Part shown: piece after piece, positions 17,823 through 24,723 of the stretch
How the letters are laid out: the number at the start of each line of letters is the position of its first letter
How positions within the stretch are numbered: the stretch's first letter is position 1
Translations under genes and position numbers: made by a program
From: Candidatus Blastococcus massiliensis AP3
GTDB lineage: Bacteria > Actinomycetota > Actinomycetes > Mycobacteriales > Geodermatophilaceae
NCBI RefSeq assembly: GCF_000582785.1
Contig: NZ_HG931174.1
Location: 241,424 to 305,423 of the forward strand
Reading direction: 5' to 3'
Length of the DNA: 64,000 bases
The notes under the pieces: generated by a model
Seen by the model: the letters and a program-made list of their open reading frames with translations, nothing else
What the model was told of the DNA's origin: nothing
Databases searched by the model: none

Positions 17823-19946
17823 CTAGGGACGGGACAGGGCGTCGGTCAGCAGGGCGACCAGCGCCTCGAGCTGGACGTCGGCCGACGACTGCATCTCCTC
17901 GTCCGAGCCGTCCAGCGCCCGGGCGGCCAGCCCCGCCTTGCTGTCGATCAGCTCGGCGATCCGGGCGTCCAGGGTCTGGGCGGCGATGATCCGCCAGGCG
18001 GTGACCGGCTCGGTCTGGCCGATGCGGTGGCTGCGGTCGATCGCCTGGGTCTGCTCGGCGTCGGTCCAGGACAGCTCGGCGAGCACGATGTTGGAGGCCA
18101 CCTGCAGGTTGAGACCCACCCCGGCCGCCGTGAGGGAGCACACCGCGACGGCGACGGCGGGGTCCTTCACGAACGCGTCGATGTGCTTCTGCCGCGCCGA
18201 CGGCGTCTGGTCGCCGCGGATCGAGGAGTACCGCACACCCAGCTTGGTGAAGGTCTCCTCGGCGGCGTCCATGACGTCGACGTGCTTGGCGAAGAAGACG
18301 ACCTTCCCGGCGCTGCGGGCGAGCTGGGCGGCGTAGTCGGCGGCGAGGCCGGCCTTGGCCTGACCGATGCGCCGCATCATGCTGAAGACGTTCTCGCCGC
18401 TGGCCTTCGTGCTGGTGTCCTTGAGCTCCCAGCCGGCGACCTTGCGCACGAGGTCCAGGTCGATGCCCTCGACGTCCGTGGCGGACTCGCGTGCGGCGAT
18501 GGCGCTCTCGTAGCGCTTCACCAGCCGGCGGGCGAGCTCCTGCTCGGCGGCGCGGATCGAGCGCCCCGCCTTGTCGTCGAGCTCGACGGGCAGGTCGGCG
18601 ATGCGGCGGGCGGGGATGTCGGCGGCGACGTCGACCTTGCGACGGCGGACGATCCCCATGTCGACGACGCACTGGCGGGCGGCGGGATAGAAGCCGGGGT
18701 CGGCGGGGGTGAGCCCGGTGTCCTCCAGCCGCTCCATGAGCTCGCCGAGCGGCTTCTCGTCGTCGATCCAGCCGAGGAACTGCCAGATCGCCCGGAAGTC
18801 CTCGATGTCGTTGATCAGCGGGGTGCCGGTCAGCGCCATGAGCAGCGGACGCGGCGCCCGCAGCCGGATGCGCTCGGAGAGCTCCAGCACGTGCTGCGAG
18901 CGCTGCGAGGTCTTGTTCTTGATGAAGTGGGCCTCGTCGACCACCATGCCGCGGAACCCGAAGTCGCCGATCCAGCCCACGTGCCGGTCGAGCACCTCGT
19001 AGTTGACGACGACGATGTCGGCGAAGGCGTCGATCGTCTCCCCGTTGCCCTGGATCACCGTCACCGGGCGGTGCGGGACCCAGCGGCCGGCCTCGCGCGC
19101 CCAGTTCGTCTTGACGACGTTCGGCACCACCACGAGCAGCGGGAAGGCCTGCGCCACCTCCGCCGCGAGCAGGGACTGGGCCGTCTTGCCCAGTCCGGGC
19201 TCGTCGGCCAGGAGGAAGGTCCGGTGACCGGCCGCGGCGGCCGCGACCAGTTGCGCCTGGTGCGGCATCAGCTCGAGCCCCGGCGGGAGGATCCGCGGAG
19301 AGGGCGACGGCAGCTCCATGCACGCCGGGGCGCCACCGCCGGCACGTTCGAACGAGTTCAGCAGCGGGGCGAGCAGCTCCCAGCCCAGGAGACGGCGGGG
19401 CCGGGCCGCTGCCGGACGGGCGGCCGAGAAGTCGGGGGCGAGGAAGGGGTTGGCCAGCTGGCGCGAGATGACCGACTGCGGCACCACCCGGTTCTCCGGC
19501 GCGGGGGCCGTCGGGAGCTGCGGCGCCGGAGGCTCCTCGGCGACCGGCTCCATGCCGGCGGCCTCCTGGAACTCCCGCTTGAGCGAGCGGACCGCCTCCG
19601 ACACGACGGCGTCCTCGGCGAGGAGGGCGAGCAGCCCGGAGTCGCGGACGGCGGTCTTCGCCAGGATGGTCGCGATGCCGTCCAGCCGCTTGAGCTGCTC
19701 GGCCCGTTGCGCCGGTGTCATGGTCTCGGCCGCCTTGACGCGGGCGTGCTCCTCCCGGACCAGCAGCGCGACGACGTGGAACTTCGTGCGCACGGACGGC
19801 GTCACACGACCGCGCTCCGCGGCCCCCTCCACCTCGCGGACGGCCCGGGCGAGCACCGCGATGAGGTCACCGCGCTCGCCGTGGCGCCCCTGGTTCCGCG
19901 GGGCGGCACGGCGCCCGCCCGACCGGGGCTGGCCTCGACGAGCCAC
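17823..19946 (-). CDS. SNF2-family DEAD/DEAH helicase
   Basis: The 707-aa SWI2/SNF2-type ATPase has a long N-terminal region with charged helices (1-220). Walker A is LADEPGLGKTAQ (about residue 250) and motif II is VVDEAHFIKN (about 337). Motif III is ALTGTPLIND. The C-terminal lobe has KVVFFAKHVDVMD, SLTAAGVGLNLQ and AIDRSHRIGQT, the SNF2 motif VI. Such proteins remodel protein-DNA complexes by ATP-driven translocation. GTG 19946 is preceded by an unusually strong GAGGAGGA site. No methyltransferase or nuclease partner is adjacent, so a defence role is not supported. Confidence 0.9.
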   Translation of the reverse strand: MARRGQPRSGGRRAAPRNQGRHGERGDLIAVLARAVREVEGAAERGRVTPSVRTKFHVVALLVREEHARVKAAETMTPAQRAEQLKRLDGIATILAKTAVRDSGLLALLAEDAVVSEAVRSLKREFQEAAGMEPVAEEPPAPQLPTAPAPENRVVPQSVISRQLANPFLAPDFSAARPAAARPRRLLGWELLAPLLNSFERAGGGAPACMELPSPSPRILPPGLELMPHQAQLVAAAAAGHRTFLLADEPGLGKTAQSLLAAEVAQAFPLLVVVPNVVKTNWAREAGRWVPHRPVTVIQGNGETIDAFADIVVVNYEVLDRHVGWIGDFGFRGMVVDEAHFIKNKTSQRSQHVLELSERIRLRAPRPLLMALTGTPLINDIEDFRAIWQFLGWIDDEKPLGELMERLEDTGLTPADPGFYPAARQCVVDMGIVRRRKVDVAADIPARRIADLPVELDDKAGRSIRAAEQELARRLVKRYESAIAARESATDVEGIDLDLVRKVAGWELKDTSTKASGENVFSMMRRIGQAKAGLAADYAAQLARSAGKVVFFAKHVDVMDAAEETFTKLGVRYSSIRGDQTPSARQKHIDAFVKDPAVAVAVCSLTAAGVGLNLQVASNIVLAELSWTDAEQTQAIDRSHRIGQTEPVTAWRIIAAQTLDARIAELIDSKAGLAARALDGSDEEMQSSADVQLEALVALLTDALSRP

Positions 19947-20088
19947 GGACTCCTCCTCTGCACTGCCGGCACGGGTTGCCGCGGCCCGACGTCGCGCACG
20001 GCCCCGTCGGGACCGTGGATGTCGCGAGGGGAGGACCGCGCCGCCAGACGCGGCCCGGACTGCCCGCCCGTGCGATCTTCCACCAAGC

Positions 20089-20123
20089 GGAACGGCCCCC
20101 ACAGCGACTGTGGGGGCCGTTCC
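20089..20123 (-). terminator. Hairpin terminator downstream of tRNA-fMet copy 1
   Basis: A perfect 15-bp inverted repeat, GGAACGGCCCCCACA, with a 5-nt loop (GCGAC) lies 5-7 bp beyond the tRNA 3' end. There is no T-tract, as is usual for this GC-rich genome. It is also upstream of the SNF2 gene. Confidence 0.8.
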
Positions 20124-20127
20124 AGCG

Positions 20128-20204
20128 TGGTAGCGGGGACAGGATTCGAACCTGCGACCTCTGGGTTATGAGCCCAGCGAGCTACCGAGCTGCTCCACCC
20201 CGCG
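20128..20204 (-). tRNA. Initiator tRNA-fMet (CAT), CCA encoded
   Basis: The reverse strand starts CGCGGGGTGGAGCAGC and folds as a tRNA with anticodon CAT in the loop of CTGGGCTCATAACCCAG. Three consecutive G:C pairs at the base of the anticodon stem and an unpaired position 1:72 (C1 and U72) mark an initiator tRNA. The mature body is 20131-20204 (74 nt), and CCA is encoded at 20128-20130. The T-stem ends in a G:U pair (position 49:65), which is G:C in copy 2. A possible -10 (TAGAGT) lies at 20217-20222. Confidence 0.95.
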
Positions 20205-20356
20205 TCGGCAGGACGAACTCTACACCGGTGCACGCGACCGCCTTCGGCGGGGACGGCAGGCCACCCGTGTGAGTGGTGGGACGGGGCCGTCACACCGGTC
20301 CCAGCCGCTCGCGCGCCTGCGCGTCCGCGTCGGCCCACGCACCTACAGTCCGCCTC

Positions 20357-20815
20357 GTGACGGGGGATCCGGCGGTGAGCGCCTTTGCCGGGGAGCCGCA
20401 ACCGGTGGAGATCCACCACCGCGGGATCTGGTACTCCGGCGAGCTGCTCGGCTGGACGAACTCCGACGACGGACGGGTGCTGGCCCGGGTCCGCTGCGTG
20501 GTGGACGGCCTGCGCCACTCCACCTGGAAGGACCTCGCCGAGCTGCGGCTCCCCGACCCGTCCCGTCCGCCGCGGCGCGAGGTCTTCCCCGCTCCCCCGG
20601 CCCGGGCGACGACGGCCGTCCCGGCGGTCCCGGAGGAGGACGCCACCCGCCCGCACGCACTGCTCGCCGGCCTGCGCGTCCGGCCGTCGAAGCCCGAGCA
20701 CGCGCTCGCTCCCCCGCCGCCCCGGGACCGCATGCCCGCCGTGCCGCTCCACCGGCCGGCGGCGAAGCGCAGGCACCCGGACCGGCGCCGCAGGGACGAG
20801 CTGAGCGCGGTCTGA
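20357..20815 (+). CDS. Hypothetical protein
   Basis: The 152-aa protein has a conserved-looking N-terminal domain (residues 12-70: QPVEIHHRGIWYSGELLGW, then LARVRCVVDGLRHSTWKDLAELRLP), probably a small beta-rich SH3-like fold. A proline-rich and then strongly basic C-terminus (KRRHPDRRRRDEL) follows. It has no recognised family. GTG 20357 and GTG 20375 are both possible starts; the frame runs upstream to 20273 without a better site. It may be co-transcribed with the epoxide-hydrolase-like gene 28 bp downstream. Confidence 0.6.
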   Translation: MTGDPAVSAFAGEPQPVEIHHRGIWYSGELLGWTNSDDGRVLARVRCVVDGLRHSTWKDLAELRLPDPSRPPRREVFPAPPARATTAVPAVPEEDATRPHALLAGLRVRPSKPEHALAPPPPRDRMPAVPLHRPAAKRRHPDRRRRDELSAV

Positions 20816-20843
20816 GCAGGGCCGCGGTCCGTAGTCTGCGGCC

Positions 20844-21716
20844 GTGCTCACCGAGATCGACATCGAGACCGCCGGCCTCCGCTTCGCCGCCCTGACCGCG
20901 GGACCGCAGGACGGGCCGCTGGCGCTGTGCCTGCACGGCTTCCCGGACACCGCACACACCTACCGGCACCTGCTCCCCCGGCTCGCCGGGGCGGGATTCC
21001 GGGCCGTGGCGCCGTTCTCGCGGGGCTACGCCCCGACCGCGGTCCCGGCCGACGGGCTCTACCAGACCGGCGCTCTGGCCCGGGACGCCAACGCCCTGCA
21101 CGCGGCGCTCGGCGGCGACGAGCGCGCCGTCGTCGTCGGCCACGACTGGGGCGCCCAGGCCGCCTACGGCGCCGCGGCCTCCGCTCCCGACCGCTGGCGC
21201 CGCGTCGTGACCATGGCCGTACCGGTCGGCCCGGCGCTGGCCACGCATTTCTTCACCTACGACCAGATCAAGCGGTCGTTCTACATGTACTTCTTCCAGA
21301 ACCCCCTGGCCGATGGACTGGTGGCCGCGGACGACCTGGAGTTCGTCGCCCGGCTCTGGGCGGACTGGTCCCCCGGGTACGACGCCGCCGAGGACCTCGC
21401 CCACGTCCGGGCGGCGCTGGGCGGCGCGGAGAACCTGAACGCCGCGCTCGGCTACTACCGGGCACTGTTCGACCCGACCCGGCAGTCCCCGGAGCTGGCC
21501 GTCGAGCAGGGCGCCGTCGGGAGCATCCCCCCGCAGCCGACCCTGTACCTCCACGGGGCGCAGGACGGCTGCATGGGGGTGGCCGCGGCCGAGGCGTCGC
21601 GCGACCTGCTCCCGGCGCCGTCGGAGGTGGCGGTGGTCGACGGCGCCGGCCACTTCCTGCACCTGGAGCAGCCCGACGAGGTGAACCGCCGGATCGTCGA
21701 CTTCCTCACCCGCTGA
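20844..21716 (+). CDS. Epoxide-hydrolase-like alpha/beta hydrolase
   Basis: The 290-aa protein has CLHGFPDTAHTY (oxyanion HGxP), the nucleophile elbow VVGHDWGAQAAY with Asp as nucleophile, a cap-domain region rich in Tyr and Phe, and catalytic His in GAGHFLHLEQP. An Asp nucleophile in GHDWGA is typical of epoxide hydrolases and haloalkane dehalogenases; the HGFP motif favours the first. A distant paralogue is present at 46407. Confidence 0.87.
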   Translation: MLTEIDIETAGLRFAALTAGPQDGPLALCLHGFPDTAHTYRHLLPRLAGAGFRAVAPFSRGYAPTAVPADGLYQTGALARDANALHAALGGDERAVVVGHDWGAQAAYGAAASAPDRWRRVVTMAVPVGPALATHFFTYDQIKRSFYMYFFQNPLADGLVAADDLEFVARLWADWSPGYDAAEDLAHVRAALGGAENLNAALGYYRALFDPTRQSPELAVEQGAVGSIPPQPTLYLHGAQDGCMGVAAAEASRDLLPAPSEVAVVDGAGHFLHLEQPDEVNRRIVDFLTR

Positions 21717-21826
21717 GCGCCCTCTTTCCTGCGACGAGGCCCTGACCTGCGCCTCCGGTCGGATCCGGCGGATGCGGATTGTGCGCAACGCATAGGTCAC
21801 AGGTCGGCCACAGTGCTGCCAGCCCA

Positions 21827-21840
21827 GTGACGAACGTCAC
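21827..21840. promoter_or_regulatory. Palindrome upstream of the solute-binding protein gene
   Basis: GTGACGAACGTCAC is a perfect 6-bp-arm palindrome with a 2-bp centre, 104 bp before the ATG of the substrate-binding lipoprotein. Spacing and symmetry would suit a dimeric regulator. No cognate regulator gene is adjacent, and a chance palindrome in GC-rich DNA is possible. Confidence 0.35.
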
Positions 21841-21944
21841 GGGGGGCGACAGACTCGGCTCAGTGCCCCGGGCGCTCGCACATCCTGGTGCGCGCATCCG
21901 GACGCCTGCTGTCTCTGCACGCGACTGGTTCGAGGAGTGATGAC

Positions 21945-23621
21945 ATGCGAGGACATCCGCGCCTGACGCGAGGACCGTGGAGGCGCACGCTCGCCTCCGT
22001 GGGGCTCGTGGGCCTGCTGCTCGGCAGCGCCGCCTGTGGTGGTGGTGACAGCGACGAGGGGGGCAACGCATCGGAGGGCACGCGGGAGGACATCTCCGAA
22101 CAGGGCGACCCCGTCGAGGGCGGATCCATCGAGGTGGGCCTCGAGGCGGAGACCAACAGCTGGCTGCCCGGCGAAGGCTCCTTCGGCAACCCCGGCACGA
22201 CGGTCGCCTTCGCCCTCTACGACCCGCTGATGAAGCGGACGGAGGATGGCGAAGTCAAGCCCTACCTCGCGGAGTCGATGGAGCCCAACGACGACTTCAC
22301 CACCTGGACGCTGACGCTGCGGCCGGACGTGCAGTTCCACGACGGCACGCCGTTGAACGGCGAAGCGCTGAAGGTCAACTTCGACGAGTACCTCACCGCG
22401 CCGGGCTCCAACGTGGCCTCGACGCTGGCCGAGGTCACCTCGCTGGAGGTCGTCGACGAGCTCACCGTGGAGTACCGGCTCGCGGCCACCAACGCCGCCT
22501 TCCCCGACATCCTGACCCAGGCGCCGGGCTGGCCCTTCTCGCCCACCGCGGCGGCGCAGTTCGGCGAGGACGCCGGCAGCAACCCGGTGGGCACGGGGCC
22601 GTTCCAGTTCGTCTCGTGGCAGCGGGACAGCCGCCTGACCGTGGAGAAGAACGAGAACTACTGGCAGGACGGCCTGCCCTACCTCGACGAGATCGTCTTC
22701 CGGCCGATCCCCGACGAGGACACCCGGCTGGCCAGCCTGGAGAGCGGTGACGTCCAGGCCATGCAGACCCTGCGGCAGAGCACCATCGCCCGCGCCCGCG
22801 ACGTCAGCGGCGTGGACAACTACGAGTACCTGGGCAACAACGCCGGTGGTTCGCTGATCAACACCAGCCGGCCGCCGTTCGACGACGTGCGGGTCCGCCA
22901 GGCGCTGGCACACGCCATCGACCAGGAAGCACTGATCGAGATCCTCGGTGGCACCGGGATGACCCCGCCGGCGACCCAGTACTTCAGCCCGGACAGCCCG
23001 TACTACTCCGAGGAAGCGGAGGAGGCCTTCCCCGACTTCGACCCGGAGCGGGCGCAGGAGCTCTACGACGAGTACATCAACGACCCGGCGCGTTCCGACG
23101 GCCAGCCGGCCGGGACCGACCTCTCCTTCACCTACAACTGCCCGCCCGACCCGAGCCTGAACGAGCTGTCGCAGCTCTACCAGTCGTTCTGGGGCAACCT
23201 CGGCATGGATGTGAGCCTCCGCGCGGTCGAGCAGGCCGCACACATCCAGAACGCGATCGCCAGGGACTACGACGTGCAGTGCTTCCGCTTCAGCGAGGAG
23301 GCCGACCCGTACTTCATCCTCGACGAGGCGTTCACCCCGGGCCCGCTGAACTTCACCGTGTACCAGAGCCCGGAGATCGACACGGCGCTGGAGACCCTGC
23401 GCACGACGACGGATCTCGACGAGCGCAAGGAGGCCGTCGCGGCAGCCAGCCTCAACATCTCCGAGAACGTGCCGAACCTCTTCACCGGCTACACCCTCAC
23501 CGATGTCGCGGTGCGGGAAGAGGTGAAGAACGTCGGCGGCTGGGAGTTCCCCGACGGGACGATGGGTGACGGCGTCCCGGGCGCGACCACCATGTGGGGT
23601 TTCGTCTGGCTCGCTGACTAG
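21945..23621 (+). CDS. ABC transporter solute-binding lipoprotein, family 5 (peptide/nickel type)
   Basis: The 558-aa secreted protein begins with a basic n-region (RGPWRR), a hydrophobic core (LASVGLVGLLLGSAAC) and a lipobox Cys at about residue 27, then a Gly/Asp-rich linker. The mature part has the SBP_bac_5 layout: ETNSWLPGEGSFGNPG, AFALYDPLMKRTEDGEVKPYLAES, and VGTGPFQFVSWQRDS, the VGTGPF family signature. It would bind oligopeptides, sugars or similar. GAGGAG precedes ATG 21945. No permease or ATPase gene is adjacent, so this is an orphan binding protein. Confidence 0.9.
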   Translation: MRGHPRLTRGPWRRTLASVGLVGLLLGSAACGGGDSDEGGNASEGTREDISEQGDPVEGGSIEVGLEAETNSWLPGEGSFGNPGTTVAFALYDPLMKRTEDGEVKPYLAESMEPNDDFTTWTLTLRPDVQFHDGTPLNGEALKVNFDEYLTAPGSNVASTLAEVTSLEVVDELTVEYRLAATNAAFPDILTQAPGWPFSPTAAAQFGEDAGSNPVGTGPFQFVSWQRDSRLTVEKNENYWQDGLPYLDEIVFRPIPDEDTRLASLESGDVQAMQTLRQSTIARARDVSGVDNYEYLGNNAGGSLINTSRPPFDDVRVRQALAHAIDQEALIEILGGTGMTPPATQYFSPDSPYYSEEAEEAFPDFDPERAQELYDEYINDPARSDGQPAGTDLSFTYNCPPDPSLNELSQLYQSFWGNLGMDVSLRAVEQAAHIQNAIARDYDVQCFRFSEEADPYFILDEAFTPGPLNFTVYQSPEIDTALETLRTTTDLDERKEAVAAASLNISENVPNLFTGYTLTDVAVREEVKNVGGWEFPDGTMGDGVPGATTMWGFVWLAD

Positions 23622-23635
23622 TCAGCACCCGGAGG

Positions 23636-23671
23636 ACGGCGGCCCGAGCGGAACTTCGCTCGGGCCGCCGT
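23636..23671. terminator. Bidirectional hairpin terminator
   Basis: A 15-bp perfect inverted repeat (ACGGCGGCCCGAGCG) with the 6-nt loop GAACTT sits between the convergent solute-binding protein and PhyH genes, 14 bp after one stop and 6 bp before the other. Confidence 0.85.
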
Positions 23672-23677
23672 GCCGTC

Positions 23678-24448
23678 TCAGGAGGACAGCACCCGCCTGG
23701 GGTGGCGCCCGTCCACGTAGCCCAGGAACGGCGGGTGGATGTTGTAGCCCAGCAGCTCCTGCAACCGCTCGGGCAGCTCGCGCGCGACCTCCTGCGGCAC
23801 GGCCAGGACGTGGTTCTCCTGCGGCCGGAGCCAGGACGCGGCGTACTCGAGGATGACCCCGAGCCGCGGCCTCTCGGTCGTGTTCGCACCACCGCCGTGG
23901 ATCAGGTTCCCGACGTAGATCAGGACCGAGCCCGCCGGCATGACCGCGGCCGTCGTCTCCTCCTCCGTGGCGACCCGCCCCGGCTCCCACCGGTGACTGC
24001 CGGGCACGAACCGGGTCGCCCCGTTCTCGACGGTGAAGTCGTCCAGGGGCCACATGGTGTTGACGACGACGTCCGGGTGCGGGCGGGGCAGCGGGTAGAC
24101 GTCGTCGTCGCGGTGCAGCACCTGCGCGACCTCGCCCGGTCCGATCCGGATCCCGACGGGCGCGCTGAACTGGTACTGGCCGAGGACGTGGTCCAGGACG
24201 CCGAGCACCAGCGGGTGGGTGGCGGGTCCGTCGAACCAGCGCGTCTTCGCGAACAGCGCGTAGACGCGCTGGGTGGAGAAACCCTCGAACGAGTTGCGCC
24301 CCGTGGACGTCTCCTCCAGCACCCGCTGGAGGTCCTGCTTGGCGGCCGCCACCCAGGCCTGGTCCATCAGCCCTTCGATGATGACGTAGCCGTCCCGGTC
24401 CACGGCCTCGACGGCCTGCTCGACGGTCGCGTCCCTCGTCAGCGCCAT
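23678..24448 (-). CDS. Phytanoyl-CoA dioxygenase (PhyH) family oxygenase
   Basis: The 256-aa Fe(II)/2-oxoglutarate-type oxygenase has the metal facial triad as H-x-D in LHRDDDVYPL and a distal His in NLIHGGGANTT. A 2-oxoglutarate-binding Arg follows in ERPRLGV. NTMWPLDDFTVENGATRFVPGSH is the characteristic core. Substrates range from phytanoyl-CoA to small alcohols and antibiotics, so the reaction is not assigned. It stands alone, followed by the shared hairpin at 23636-23671. Confidence 0.88.
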   Translation of the reverse strand: MALTRDATVEQAVEAVDRDGYVIIEGLMDQAWVAAAKQDLQRVLEETSTGRNSFEGFSTQRVYALFAKTRWFDGPATHPLVLGVLDHVLGQYQFSAPVGIRIGPGEVAQVLHRDDDVYPLPRPHPDVVVNTMWPLDDFTVENGATRFVPGSHRWEPGRVATEEETTAAVMPAGSVLIYVGNLIHGGGANTTERPRLGVILEYAASWLRPQENHVLAVPQEVARELPERLQELLGYNIHPPFLGYVDGRHPRRVLSS

Positions 24449-24544
24449 GGCGACTCCCCTGGTGTCCGATGCGGTGACTGCAGCAGACCACGGAGGCGGG
24501 GCGGCGGTCGAGACGGGCGGACGTCCTGGCCACGAACGACGAAG

Positions 24545-24570
24545 GACCCGGTCACCGAGGTGACCGGGTC
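24545..24570 (-). terminator. Hairpin terminator downstream of tRNA-fMet copy 2
   Basis: A perfect 12-bp inverted repeat (GACCCGGTCACC) around a 2-nt centre begins 11 bp past the tRNA 3' end. There is no T-tract. It plays the same role as the hairpin after copy 1, but the sequence is unrelated. Confidence 0.75.
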
Positions 24571-24581
24571 CGACGTGCGAG

Positions 24582-24655
24582 TAGCGGGGGCAGGATTCGA
24601 ACCTGCGACCTCTGGGTTATGAGCCCAGCGAGCTACCGAGCTGCTCCACCCCGCG
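24582..24655 (-). tRNA. Initiator tRNA-fMet (CAT), CCA not encoded
   Basis: This is identical to the copy at 20131-20204 except for one base in the T-stem (CCTGC instead of CCTGT, making a G:C pair). It has anticodon CAT, GGG:CCC in the anticodon stem and the C1/U72 mismatch of initiator tRNAs. The base after A73 continues CTCG rather than CCA, so the tail must be added enzymatically. A possible -10 (TACGGT) is at 24667-24672. Confidence 0.95.
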
Positions 24656-24723
24656 TCGGTACGACCACCGTACCAGGCGGCAGGGAGGGGAGAGCGCGGG
24701 TGCGCCCTCCCCTCCCCCGCCGG

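Noticed and set aside
17823..19946. SNF2 helicase as part of an anti-phage system such as DISARM
   Set aside because: No methyltransferase, DUF1998 or PLD gene accompanies it. The neighbours are a P450 and a tRNA.
17523..20171. Very long plus-strand frame ending in VAGTGFEPATSGL
   Set aside because: It is antisense to the SNF2 helicase and P450 genes, and the C-terminal phrase is just the translation of the initiator tRNA gene. The same artefact occurs at 23702-24622.
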